The notes: a model not told the origin generated them from the letters alone. A stretch of DNA of 64,000 bases from Calliopum simillimum (GCA_951812925.1 OX638372.1:69333407-69397406), one strand, 5' to 3'; numbered from the stretch's first letter, positions 10,671 through 21,900 are shown. Made by a program: numbers and translations.

Positions 10671-11769
10671 TACGTGAAAAAAATAATTAAAACTTTTCAA
10701 AAAAATCCATTGCGGATTTTTAAAAAAATAGCAACACGGTTCATCGTCACACTGTTTCAAAAGCCATTAAACAGTATAAAAAAGACTTCAACATGGCACG
10801 AAAACCTGGATCAGAAAGAAAAAAAGGTCCAACAAATATTGGTAAAGCAAAAGATGTCGAACAACTCTTTCGAAGAGCTCCAAACACTTCTGTCTGAAAA
10901 AAATTCAAACAAAATTCCCTAAGGAGTTTCTTGTGTGGCAAGCCATTTGCAGTTGTGGCAAAAGAAGCCAAGCATTTGTGACATCAGGATCGATAAATAC
11001 AGAAATGTATATTAAGGAGTGTCTTCAAAACGGCTTTTGCCTTTTCTAAAACAGCACAGAGTGCCTACTTATTTCTGGCCCGATTTAGCATCATGCCACT
11101 ATGGAAAAAAGGCCCTTGAGTGGTATGCAAATAATAATGTCAATTTTGTACCACGGGAGGCAAACCCACCAAACTGTCCAGAACTCCGGCCAGTGGTGAG
11201 ATATTGGGCGCTCGTGAAAAGGGAATTGAAGAACACAGGAAAGTTATCCCAGGACATGTCTGGCTTCAAGCGTAAATGGACCGGCTCTTCCAAAAAGGTA
11301 ACGGAAACAACTATTAAACCTTTAATGAAAGGATTCCCGGAAAAGGTGGATAGATTTATGAATTCCGATTAATATTCCAATATTTTAATGTTATATGAAT
11401 TTCTATAATATATTTATAAATTTACATATTTTTTAGAATTTTTAAATTGAACGGTTTAAGTTTTATTTAACTTTTACGTGTACAAGTTTTTTCGACACAC
11501 TCTTTATAGTAAAATATAGGCAATTTTGAGTAAATAATACTTTATTAGTTCACTATATTTTGTATGTAAATATTACTTTACGGAACCATCAAATAATTCA
11601 TACGTAAGGTAATTTTTGTTTGAAATTTATTGATAATTACTTTAATTTTTTTAGTACCACAGTGGTATTTAAATTATGGCATGGATTTTTCTTCGTGTGC
11701 TTTTGGATCCGGAATCCAAAACCGATTTTAGAACTGCTACCTGCATGTATTTTACACAGGACGAAGAAA

Positions 11770-12345
11770 AAAAGCATAACTGGCGTTGGTAAATGAGTTT
11801 CTACCACGTTCGTGAGTATTTTAACTACGTTTCGTTGCTGATTTGGATTTAACAACGCTCCAAGCTCATATTTGTATGATGCGTTGCTAAACCACTCACG
11901 AACGTGGTTAAAACTTATTTAGCAATGCTAGTTGCCCAAATTAGCAACGAAACGTGTTTAAAACATTTCAAATCAAATAGACTTTCAGTCAACTTCACAA
12001 AAATTATGGCAGTGGCTGAGTTGCTAACATCCGCAACTATCACACGACATGCTCCAGACTTAAATCTTCCCAATATCAAACAGAAAAAATTTCGAAGCAT
12101 AAAATTGAACATAAAAAAATAAAATAATATCAATTTAAATTGTCGTTGACAGGAAAAAATTAAAATTAATCCAAAAAAATTTTTTTTCTTTTGTATTTTT
12201 TTTAGCAACGCGGGTTATTAAATCACTCACAAACGTAGTTGAAACCGATTTAGCAACGCATGTTGTTAAAACTGCCACAAACGAGCCATGTTCAATACTT
12301 GGGTCGCCACGTTGTTAAAATAACCACGTTTGTGCCATTTTTGAA
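11770..12345. repeat. Cluster of direct and inverted AGCAACG / ACGAACGTGGTT words
   Basis: TTAGCAACG-type and CACGAACGTGGTT-type words recur in both orientations: CCACGTTCGTGAGT near 11800, CACTCACGAACGTGG near 11895, TTAGCAACGAAACGTG near 11942, TTAGCAACGC near 12205 and 12250, and ACGTTGTTAAA near 12310. The spacing suggests several overlapping inverted-repeat units, perhaps nested MITE ends. The frames at 11904-12208 on both strands follow from these repeats and are not considered genes. Confidence 0.6.
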
Positions 12346-12947
12346 AATGTTGTTTTCTCTGTGTAGATATCCTTGCTTGAAATTGCAGAAAGCGGTGTTT
12401 TCATTCTAAAGTTACAGTTCCAGGAAGAGGTGTCATTCCATTTTACAATGGTATCGGATGTTTATAAGCCTCCCTTGTCGAACTGCTGAGATCTGATTGA
12501 CCCTTTGGTAAATACTTATATCCTCCTATCTGTCTGTTGAAATTTCGATTGCGGCCAAACAGATTAAGCTAGAAGCATGAAAATTGGTACAAATAATCGT
12601 AGTCTGATTATGATTAAAAATAGTCATGATTATATAACTTCCACACCTACTTCTCACACAATGTTTTAAAATGCTACTAGCAAATGGACATAAGCAGATC
12701 ATAGAAGTGGTTATAATGAATTCTGAACTTCAAGGAACATTTTAAACTTAAAAAAACATTTTTTTTAGTGTGATTTCAATAGAAATATAAAATGTAAAAT
12801 CTAATAAAAAATTCTTTCAGAATCAATGGCATTTAAATTGTATTTTAATAGGCATAATTGAATTAATTAATTACAACTCTTCAATGACACGCTTTCCAAC
12901 CAAAATCTGAAGGAGTTATTTTTTATTATTTTCTTCGAGCCACCTTA
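12346..12947. other. No gene; short piece of repeat family C at 12362-12430
   Basis: 12362-12430 resembles 15598-15725 and 21783-21900 around ATATCYTTGCTTGAAATTGC and GTGTTTTCA. The rest is AT-rich without recognisable content. Confidence 0.45.
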
Positions 12948-14793
12948 ATGTACATTAGAGTGGTCCAAAATCCGAAAGTGTTAAAAAGTCAAGGTGCGCG
13001 CGACTTTTCTGAATCCTTGGATCCTGCTGATTACAAAAAGTGCTTTGGATCCAAAAAAAAAAATGCGTTTAGATATTCCGCAACGAACTTGAAGGTACTT
13101 TTTTAGGAATTTTTTAGTTTTTGAGTACTTTTTTTAATTTAAACGCTATATCTTTTTAACCAGATAAGGTATTTGCAAAAATTAAATTGCATTTTTGTAA
13201 GAATATTTTGAGTCAAATTCTGCATTTATAATAATAAATCTAGTCTTTCCCAATTTTTTTAGCAGCACTTTAAACTTCAAAATTTGTTAATTTTTTGAGG
13301 TGTTTGCACATTCAAGAACCGATTTTTTTCTTATTTTGCTCTAACAAACTTTTTTTTAAATTTTTGTATTTTTATGCATTAATTTATCTTTAAAATAATT
13401 TCAACAACTAAGCTTTTAGTAGCAGTTTTACTTACTAAAAACAACTAAGTATAATTATATTCAATTAAAAAAAAAATTAATTTTAATGTTTTCAAGGCAT
13501 TGAAATAAGATATCTTAATGGGATGACGTAAGGTACAACTTATTTCTTATATATTCATTAGCTCTTAATTTTCTGAGTAAAACAATATTCTTCGCAATAT
13601 CGAAACCTTGGCACTTCATGTTATTTTTGGCAAAATTGGTTAACAGATAGTTTTCATAGATTTTTTAAGGAAATTAAAAAAATAAATAAATCAAAAAAAA
13701 ACTAAAATAGCTATTTTTGTATTTGTTGATGCTGATTCCGACTTCGGTCTCAAAATTGCTGCATCTTGTACGGTTAAGGAGATATTTTTACATAAAAGTA
13801 TAAGAAACACCGCTTTTGCTCTTTTTAAAGTGATATTACAAGTCAAGGTTATTTTCAGCCACAAAAAATGGTATAGTGGTTAAAAGTGCGAGTCTGATTC
13901 TTTAAAATTCGATTTAAATTATACCGATATCTTTTTTATCCTCTGAGTTATCTTAACCTAAAAAGTTGAAAAATTGCAAAAAACACGTTTTTTTTTTATT
14001 TCTGCTTACGATATTTCGGAGGAACAAAGAAATATCGATACAATTTAAATTAGGTTTTGAAGAAAAAGGCTGGCACTTTTAATTTCCATACCAGGCTGAA
14101 AGTTACCATGTTGTGATATAACAGCTTCAAAAATAGGAAAAACGGTGTTTTTTGCATATTTAGGTTAGGATATCTCTAAAATCGAATGAGATAGAGCAAT
14201 TTTGAGACCGGATTTAGAATTTTCATGAACACATACTTCGCAAATGACTATTGTTGTTTCTGTTTCACCATGAAAATTTTAAACTCAAAGTTTTTTTTTT
14301 GGCCAAATTTGATTATATTTTAAGGTTTTTAGTAAGTAAAGTGAAGCTTATAGCTTAGTTGTTGGAGTCAGTTGATAGATAAATTAATGCATAAAAAAAT
14401 AATAATATAAAAAAAAATTTGCTAGAGCAAAATAAGGAAAAAATCGGTTCTTGAATGTGCAAACACCTCAAAAAATTAACAAATTTTGAAGTTTAAAGTG
14501 CCGCTAAAAAAAATTGGGAAAGACTAGATTAGTTATTATTGATTCAATTTTTGCAAATACCTTATCTGGTTAAAAAGATATTGCGTTTAAATTAAAAAAA
14601 GTACTCAAAAACTCAAAAATTCCTAAAAAAGTACCTTCAAGCTCGTTGCGGAATATCTAAACGCAATTTTTTTTTGGATCCAAAGCACTTTTTGTAATCA
14701 GCAGGATCCAAGGATTCAGAAAAGTCGCGCGCACCTTGACTTTTTAACACTTTGGGTTTTTCCATACAAAATTTGGACCACTCTAATGTACAT
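12948..14793. mobile_element. Non-autonomous hAT-like element with 8-bp target duplication
   Basis: The element proper is 12956-14785. Both ends read TAGAGTGGTCCAAA inwards and fit hAT ends (YARNG). ATGTACAT lies on both sides (12948-12955, 14786-14793); because it is palindromic, target duplication and extra TIR cannot be told apart. The arms are long: about 480 bp on each side match in inverse orientation, including CGCGCGAC, TTGGATCC and ATATCTAAACGC strings. The interior (13700-14300) shares sequence with the element at 42200-43822. No coding frame. Confidence 0.85.
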
Positions 14794-15597
14794 ATAAAGT
14801 TATGTTTGATATGTCAGCTAATAAGTATGACATTCCTGATTTGATGTTATTTCTTCGGTTTATTTTACAAGTTTTCAAATTTAGCCAATACTGATAGCGC
14901 TGGACTTAAGATCAACAAAGTTTTGGAGCCACCATGGAATTGTGTAACAATTATTTCGTGAGCTCCTTTTTTACTTCCATTGTTGCAAGTCATGACGACA
15001 TGGTGTTACATAATCAAAGGCAGACCATCCCGTGTTTGTAATTCTGAATTGGGTAACCAGCTGGTTTGCTCAAATTCTGAAAATTTTTAACACTTTAATA
15101 CCAGAATGAAGACTTGTATTCAATATTAACATAATTTGAGTATTAGCTAACGATAAAAACATATTTGTAAACGATATGACTTAATGATTAATAGTGTAGA
15201 ATTCGTTACAAAACTATAGAAAAACTCCAAGTCAATATAATAACATTTGGGTATAAATCATGGGTTACGCTCTTTTTGCCCGCTTTATAATTTTAAAACC
15301 GTAATTTTCAAATTTAGAGCTGTATTACATTTCTCTACAAAATAAATCTTGTGACAAAAAAAGTTCAGAAATATAATAACGAAATCATCAGAGGCGTCCT
15401 CTTTTAATAGTTTTGGGTCCATCCTTCCAAAAATATTTTTATTCCCAATCGATAGGGAAAGGTCGGATGGTTGACACTTTAATTTTTGAAAAAAAAATGT
15501 TGACATTATTTTCAAAATAAGTCTAAAATCTTGCTCTCCTGAAAAGTAACAAAAACGAGCTATCCTAACAGTACGATATATACCCATACGTAATTTT
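14794..15597. other. No gene recognised
   Basis: The only long frame is 100 residues on the minus strand (15285-15587). It has no domain or motif I know and ends in AT-rich sequence; I do not support it as a gene. Confidence 0.4.
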
Positions 15598-15725
15598 CAA
15601 CGCTGAATCCAAATCGGAAGTCATAACTCCTAGCAAGTATACTTGCTGAATTTCGAGATATCTTTGGTTGATATTGCAGAAAACTCTGTTTTCAAATGTT
15701 GTAACTCCATTACTTATAACCAAAA
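15598..15725. repeat. Repeat family C copy
   Basis: Shares ACGCTGAATCCAAATC-type sequence, then GATATCTTTGGTTGATATTGC and GAAAACTCTGTTTTCA, with 12362-12430 and 21783-21900. No coding content. Confidence 0.55.
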
Positions 15726-16019
15726 ATTTAGTAGATGAAAAACAAATAATCTTAAAATTTTACAATGAATGAGCTCTTCTGTAAATAAACATTTCCTTCA
15801 GGGTTAAGAAAACGTGCCTCTTCCTGAGACATTGCTGTCGCTTAGAATGGCATTAGCAGAAGAGTCGCCGCTTTAAGACCTGAAGTTTGCAGTTAACAAT
15901 TGGACAATCGTTGGAATTCCCACGTTGTAGACAAGTGAGCTTTTGGCAATGTCGGAAAAACGCCAGAAGCGTTTCATAAGAAATTTTAATTTTATGCCCT
16001 TCATAGTAGGTATCATACC
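15726..16019. other. No gene seen
   Basis: Mixed-composition DNA; overlapping 60-97-residue frames on both strands have no recognisable domain. Confidence 0.4.
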
Positions 16020-16385
16020 ATTCTGTTTTAGAAAAGCGCACGCGGGCAGCCAGGCAGGCAGGAAAATAGCAGTGGCACGAATAGTGGACGCTGATGGTCG
16101 CTCACAGTTGGTGTCGCTGTCGCCTACCCAGCGCAGGTCGTGCCTGATGCTGCACAGCAAGCACACAGAGACACAACAGTAGACGTGGTCAAATTAAGCC
16201 AAGTCAAAAGCAAATAGTTTAACGAATTGGCTGGATGGTGATATAACTGTGACTAATACGAACAACGCTTCACCAATGGATGTGCTTTATTGTCAACCAA
16301 TCTATTGTTGTGAATATCAAGCACATGAGCGGATTTTGAGTATTCTTGATCAATAAGGCGCACCATAAAAATTAGTTACGAAGGT
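16020..16385 (+). promoter_or_regulatory. Possible promoter and non-coding 5' exon
   Basis: A GC-richer island with no repeat family. It ends at GAAG|GTAAGTC (donor at about 16384), a strong insect 5' splice site. No long frame or clear ATG frame reaches the donor, so it would be an untranslated exon. The evidence is composition and a single splice motif only. Confidence 0.25.
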
Positions 16386-16492
16386 AAGTCTTAGATGTTT
16401 CTTTACACCAGCTGCATACATACTTATGTGTAAAAAAATCCTCTCAATAATGTGTAAAATTCCCTCAGCAATGTAAGTACTCTGCAGGCAAA

Positions 16493-16985
16493 TGGACTAG
16501 TTTAAGTGTAGTTCATCAACTAGTCCTTTATCAACCAGTACCAGTCCGAGTTCAACCCCTTTTACATATAAGCAACTGTTCTTTTTTGTGTGTTGATGTC
16601 CTACGAAATTTCAATTGACCACTTTTGCATTACTTTTACACCAGTCTGGGGCTAGTTGTTGTGTGAAGTAGTCTTTTAACAACTAGTCTTCAACCAGTGA
16701 TTTTGTGTGTAGTCAACCCATAGTAATATTTTTATTTTTTTTTTTTATTTGAGTTTATATTTTCTTATAATTAATTAAATAAAGTTAAATTACATTCATT
16801 ACAACATTAATAAAAATGAATTCATTAATTTCAAGTGACAAAAAACACAAATTGAATTTTGTTTTCAATACGATTCCAATTTAATTGCCTCTACAAACTA
16901 GAAACTACAATATCAAACTGACCCCCACTTCATCCCTTTTTCACTAGTTCCGGGCTAGTACTAACCGTGAACTAGTATTTTTTGT
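16493..16985. repeat. Cluster of ACTAGT-containing words
   Basis: ACTAGT occurs at 16496-16501, 16519-16524, 16682-16687, 16943-16948 and 16971-16976, usually within CAACTAGTC or AACTAGT. GGGCTAGT/GGGGCTAGT half-forms and ACCAGTC variants lie between. This density is far above chance in AT-rich DNA and suggests a MITE-like unit with subterminal repeats, but clear ends were not found. Confidence 0.5.
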
Positions 16986-17194
16986 AGACTGTCCAATATT
17001 TTTATTGGAGGGTATGTATAAGATTTTCTCAGAATTGTTAAAATTGTTCTCATACACATCGATGACCTTGTAGTGCTGAAAATAAAAAAAATATGCAATA
17101 CTTGTCTTAGATGAAATTTAAATTTTTTTTTTAGAATTCTGGAGAAGAAAAATTTTTGTCATGAAAAAACATAACTTATAGACTAAGAGCCACG

Positions 17195-18337
17195 TAGACA
17201 GAGAGCCTGCGCTTGGCTGACCCTCCTTATAGTATCAAAGCTGCATTTTTTTGTGAGTATTCTTCCAATAGTAGGTATGAACTTTTGTTCTAGTGAAATC
17301 CTGAGAGGTGGTGCCTTCGTGAGATATCGGGTTCAAAAGGTCGAAAAAAACAGTTTTTTGCACATATCTCGTTAAAGGTTATATCTACAAAAAAAATTTT
17401 GTTCCACAATTTTGTAGCTCAGCAAATTTTGTATCGAAAAGTGGTGCAATTTGTTATCATACGACCTATAGTTTAAGAGATATGGTCCAGTGAAATTGGA
17501 ACTTCCAATCCAACATATAAAATCCATAATTTTTTTTTATTCGGTTTATTTCGTGGTTTCAAAGTATGCACTAAAGTTCCAGACCGATTTCACTGTCGTA
17601 CAAAAAGTTATTCAGGCACCAAACCGTATTTTTCTAATAAGGGCTACTTACTTTTGTCTTAGTCAAACCGTGAGAAGTGATGCCTTCGTGAGATATCAGG
17701 TGCAAAAGGTCAAGAAAAACAGTTTTTTGAATGTTGATTTGAAATTACTGTAACTATGACTACGTCAGAGTATCATGGCTGAATTTGTTTGTGAGTGTTT
17801 TTCTAATCGTGGGTACTAACATTTGTTTTAGCCAAACCGTGAGAGTTGGTTCCTTTGCGAGATATCGGGTGCGAAAGGTGCATAGTAACCGGATAGTTCA
17901 AAAAACTCATTTTCTCGACCTTTCGCACCCGATATCTCGCGAACGCACCATGATACTATGACGTAGGTATACTTAGTTATAGTAATTTGAAAATCAACAT
18001 TCATATTACTTACTATGAACACTTGTATGCGGAAAATACCTAGAGATAGGATATCTCCTAAACTGTGGGTCGCACGAAAACAAATTGCACCTTTTTTATA
18101 TATGAAATTTTCTGAGCTACAAAATTGTGGATCACCATTTTTTGTATATATAACCGTTAGTGCGATATATGCAAAAAACTGTTTTTCTCGACATTTTGCA
18201 CCCGATATCTTACGAAGGCACCACCTCTCAGGATTTCACTGGAACAAAAGTTCATACCTACTATTGGAAGAATACCAACAAAAAAATTCAGCTTTGATAC
18301 TATAAGGAGGGTCAGCCAAGCTCTGGCTCTCTGTCTA
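17195..18337. mobile_element. 1.14-kb palindromic TIR element
   Basis: Ends TAGACAGAGAGCC (17195) and GGCTCTCTGTCTA (to 18337) are inverted. The arms stay similar for more than 220 bp (GCTTGGCTGACCCTCCTTAT, CCTGAGAGGTGGTGCCTTCG). The sequence around GATATCGGGTGCAAAAGGT occurs about five times, in both orientations. The centre has perfect 22-bp inverted arms at 17858-17879 and 17918-17939. No target duplication could be fixed. The frames inside (17490-17753, 17828-18305) are not protein-like. A related fragment lies at about 45640-45790. Confidence 0.8.
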
Positions 18338-18454
18338 ATATATTAATTAAAGACATTTTTTTAAAAATAAAAAGATATTTTGAATTTAAATCAAATAAAA
18401 AAATTAAACAAATTAACACACAAAATAGAAACATTTTAAAAATATACTAGTAAG

Positions 18455-18930
18455 GGTGTTACCTTTGGCCTGGCCAAACATTAAATACCTTTTACTGCGG
18501 CATTTGAAAATTTTGCTTTCACGGAAGATGCAACGACCACTTCTCAGAATTCTCAAAGCTTTTGCTCAGTTCTTCACTTACTGTTTTTAGTGTCTGAGTG
18601 AAATTTAGTCGCATTATCTTAAAAATTGCTTTCAGTATAGCATTTTAGATCTTTTACTTATATGGGAGGTGACACGCCCTCTTGTCCGAGTTTGTTTAGT
18701 TTTTACTCAGAGCTTGCATTTACTTTTTTTATTGTTTTAGTGAAATTTGGTTGGATTATCTAAAATACCGCTTTCAGTACAGCATTTTGAAACTTTTGCT
18801 TGTTTGGGAGATGCCACGGCCTTTTGACCAAATTCACCTAGTCCTTACTCACAACTTAGTTCGTGTTGCTGTTTTATTTTGCAATATCCTATAAAAAGGA
18901 TCTAAAACTAGTAAGTCGTCTCAATTTTTA
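18455..18930 (+). repeat. Family A copy, 5' part
   Basis: Starts with the family's palindromic cap TTTGGCCTGGCCAAA (around 18466-18480) and TTAAATACC. Two or three ~150-bp internal units follow, containing CACGCCCTCTTGTCC-type boxes and GTTGGATTATCT. It then stops and faces an oppositely oriented copy. Confidence 0.85.
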
Positions 18931-19400
18931 TACCCTAAATCCAGTAAATATACCACTTTGTCCTTCCGTTTGTAACGCAGAGAAGGAGGCGTGGCAGATA
19001 TAGAAAAGTGTATATATTCTTCATCAGCGTCACCTCCTGAGTCGATGTAGCCATGCTCGACTGTCTGGCTGGCTGGGTGTGTGTTGAAATAAATTTTTTG
19101 GAAAAACTGAGAAAGATAATTCAATGAAATTTGGTACACTGCCTCCGTCGTCAAAGTTAGCTCGTGGGTTTTAAAATGAGCGAAATCGAACACGCCTACT
19201 GCCCTTACAAAAAATATATTTAAAATGCAACTTGAGGACTATTTTTCGACAATGCAACCAAAATACACATAAATTCTTCGAATTGTAAGCGCAAGCTCTG
19301 AGTAAAAACTGGGTTTACTCGAACAAGAACGCGTGGCAACTCCCTTATAAACAAAAGCTTCAAAACGCTATTCTGAAATATTTAACGAAAACAAAACCAG
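18931..19400 (-). repeat. Family A copy, 3' part, inverted relative to its neighbour
   Basis: Reading leftwards it ends at TTATACCCT (18938) with CCTTCCGTTTGTAACGCAGA and the GCCAGCC run. It extends right to a single internal unit at about 19290-19390. Together with 18455-18930 it forms a tail-to-tail pair. Confidence 0.85.
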
Positions 19401-20154
19401 GTTCTTAAGAAACATCATTTTACAGATGGTTAATGTTATTGTTCATCAGGAATATTTCACCCTTGCTAAACATCTTTTACGTGTTGTCCATTAGCAGTAG
19501 TCCAAATTTGTATTTAACTTAACTACGACCCTGATAAAAGTTCATTTTATTCTGGGAATCTTTGTTACACGTTGGTATTTTGCGCTCTCTGGTCGTGCCA
19601 CTTCCCAGTGTGATGAAAATAAAGGAAAATTGCATTTGAAGTTGAAGTTGCAAGCAACATTCACATCAACCACTGCTGCTTGTGTTGTATCTGAAAATGT
19701 GAATCGAGTTGACCCCACTTGAGATGACAACACTAAGATGACCACTTTTGGTTTTGCGTTAGGTTTCTGCTCTCTTTGTTGTTTGTTGGCCATGTTCGTT
19801 GTCGTTATGGTGACTTCAAATTTATTTGTTGTTCAATAATACTTAGTAGGGATCTTACAAGTTTTGTTCGTGCATCAAATTCGTGTCCTTGTTTTCTGTG
19901 TCCAGGCAATGATACGCAAATCAAAATATTCTTAAAGCTTTTTAAATTACAAATAGTATGTTGCCAAAACGTATATGTGCACTTACATTGACCTTTATTG
20001 TAATGGAAATGAAACAAACTTTAGATTTTTTAGCCAAATGATTTAATTTAATGATTTTTTTTATTAAAAAGTGTATCAAAAAAGAATATACATATCTTCT
20101 CTTCTTTTACGAGATAAAATTGTATGTTTCTTTGTACTTATTTCTGTGCCAATA
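19401..20154. other. No gene seen
   Basis: Non-repetitive DNA of mixed composition. The 83-residue minus frame 19542-19793 begins with an acceptable ATG (MANKQQREQK) but shows no domain and no splice support. Confidence 0.4.
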
Positions 20155-21720
20155 TTTTTTCTCGAAAACGGCTACAGCGATTTTAATGAAACTTGGACTA
20201 GTGTTAGATATTAGCTTACAATGAAGAATGAGCTAGGTTTGAACTTTGTAAATGCTCACCAGAGGGCGTGGCACAGCCTTAAATTTTAAATTTGATTTAG
20301 TAATAACTCGCAAATTATACAAGGTATTTGGATGAAATTTGGTGAGCGGGTACGGGTTAATAATACCTCGTAACGGACAAAAAGTGAACTGGATCGAAGA
20401 AGTGCCACGCCCACTTTTCAGCCCTTGAAAATTTTGATTCAATATTACTCGAAAACGACTCCAACAATTTTGATGAAAATTTAGGAGATGTTACCTCTGC
20501 AAACAAGGATTAATATGTGATATGCCGTTATATTGGGAAAACTCGTTGAAGGGCGTGGCACCGCCCACAAAAATATAAAACGGTATAAAAAGAAAACTAA
20601 TAAAGCAAACATTCTGAAATTAACTGTGAGGTGCGTAATTGCAAAAAGGCATCTCTGTTCTGAAAGTGGGCGAAATATTGCCATTGCGCGTGGAACCTCC
20701 CATACAAGCCAAATACGTTAAATGCTATTTTTCGCAAATGTTACAAGATATTTTAATGAAATTTGGTATGTAGGTACTGCTTATTAATGCCTTATAATAA
20801 CCGAAAAGTGGGCGGTATCGAAGGAGTACCACGCCCCCTTTTTAGCCGTTGAAAATTTTGATTTAATATTACTCGAAAACGACTCCAACAATTTTAATGA
20901 AAATTTAAGAGATTGTACCCTTAAAAACAAGTGTTAATATGTGATATGCTGTTATATTGGAAAAACTCGATGAAGGGCGTGGCACCGCCCACAGAAATAT
21001 AATACGCTTTAAAAAGAAAACTACTAAAGCAATCTTTCTGAATTTAACGTAAGGTAGTCTACTTGCTATTAGGCACCATTACGAACTGAAAGTAGAGAAA
21101 ATATCGCCTATGGGCGTGGAATCTCCCATACAAGTAAAACACGTTAAATGTTATCTCACGCAAATGGTACAACATATTTTGATGGAATTTGGTACATAGC
21201 TATTGCTGGCAAATGCCTTTTATATAAACAAAAGTGGGTGATACCGAGAAAGTGCCAGGCCCACTTTTTAACCGTTCAAAATTTTGATTCGATATTTTTC
21301 GAAAACGACTCCATTAATTTTAATGAAAATTTAAGAGGTGTTACCCTTAAAAACAAGGAATAATATGCGATATGCCGTTTTATTGGAAAAACTCACTGAA
21401 AGGCGTGGCACCGCCTACAAAAATATAATACGCTACAAAAAAAAATACAAAAGCAATCTTCGTAAATTTAACTGTAGGGAGTCTCCTTTTTATTAGGCAC
21501 CTACGACCTGAAAATGGGCAATATATCGCTGGTGCGCGTCGAACCTCCCATACAAGTAAAACAAATAAAATGCTATTTCTCGCAAATGCTACAACGTATT
21601 TTGATGAAATTTGGTATGCGGATCTGGATCATGAGTATCTTAAGCATAACGAAAAGTGGGATTCGTTCAACAATTGCCACGACCACTTTTTACCAAAATA
21701 AAAATTTTAGTTATAGTAGT
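20155..21720 (+). repeat. Tandem array of ~425-bp units
   Basis: The block GAAAATTTTGATT, ACTCGAAAACGACTCC, GGGCGTGGCACCGCCCAC, GTGGAACCTCCCATACAAG recurs in fixed order. The anchor TTGAAAATTTTG starts at 20425, 20849 and 21275 (as TTCAAAATTTTG) with a decayed fourth at about 21697, so the period is 424-426 bp. About 3.7 units are present, the first partly deleted. Frames of up to 108 residues occur by chance and differ between units. No protein similarity. Confidence 0.9.
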
Positions 21721-21782
21721 AACTCAGGCACAAAAAAAGAATGGAATGAACTTCTTATTTTTAATATGCAGTCTTATGTACT

Positions 21783-21900
21783 TTTTGACGCTGAATCCGT
21801 CTTCATCAGCAAAACTGTCATTATACCTGCAGGGTTTTGAAATATCTTTGCTTGAAGTTGAAGAAAACGCTGTGTTCAGTCTTAACTGCGTGTCTACAAG
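21783..21900. repeat. Repeat family C copy
   Basis: Contains GACGCTGAATCCGTCTTCAT, then ATATCTTTGCTTGAAGTTG and GAAAACGCTGTGTTCAGT, matching 15598-15725 and 12362-12430. Confidence 0.5.

Larger units (their letters stand above)
9776..11372 (+). pseudogene. DD37E transposase, interrupted and internally deleted
   Basis: A DDE-type cut-and-paste transposase of the Tc1/mariner superfamily. It starts at ATG 9776 (MDSEIK) and is cut by the element at 9797-10670. It resumes after 10672 with REKIIKTF, a helix-turn-helix region, then HTVSKAIKQYKKDF and KGPTNIGKAKDVEQLFRRAP. Frameshifts are needed in this part. The middle, with the first catalytic Asp, is gone. From about 10920 the C-terminal core follows: FLVWQAICSCGKRSQAFVTS, FWPDLASCHYGKKALEW (second Asp at 11082-11084) and NPPNCPELRPVVRYWALVK, ending at 11372. 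The residue 38 positions after the Asp should be Glu and is Val (11196-11198), so the spacing marks DD37E but catalysis is lost. Confidence 0.85.
9623..11504 (+). mobile_element. Tc1/mariner element, DD37E type, nested insertion inside
   Basis: Inverted ends AAGAGTGTATCGAAAAAA (from 9623) and, in reverse complement, AAGAGTGTGTCGAAAAAA (to 11504) match at 24 of 27 positions when extended to GTACAC. TA lies outside both (9621-9622, 11505-11506). The interior encodes a broken transposase on the plus strand, and a separate TA-flanked element occupies 9797-10670. Without that insertion the element would be about 1.0 kb, shorter than a full Tc1/mariner element, which agrees with the missing middle of the transposase. 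Confidence 0.9.

Noticed and set aside
15285..15587. 100-residue minus frame
   Set aside because: No recognisable motif, AT-rich codons, next to repeats; kept only as spacer.
19542..19793. Minus frame beginning MANKQQREQK
   Set aside because: Plausible start but no domain, donor site or upstream promoter signal visible.
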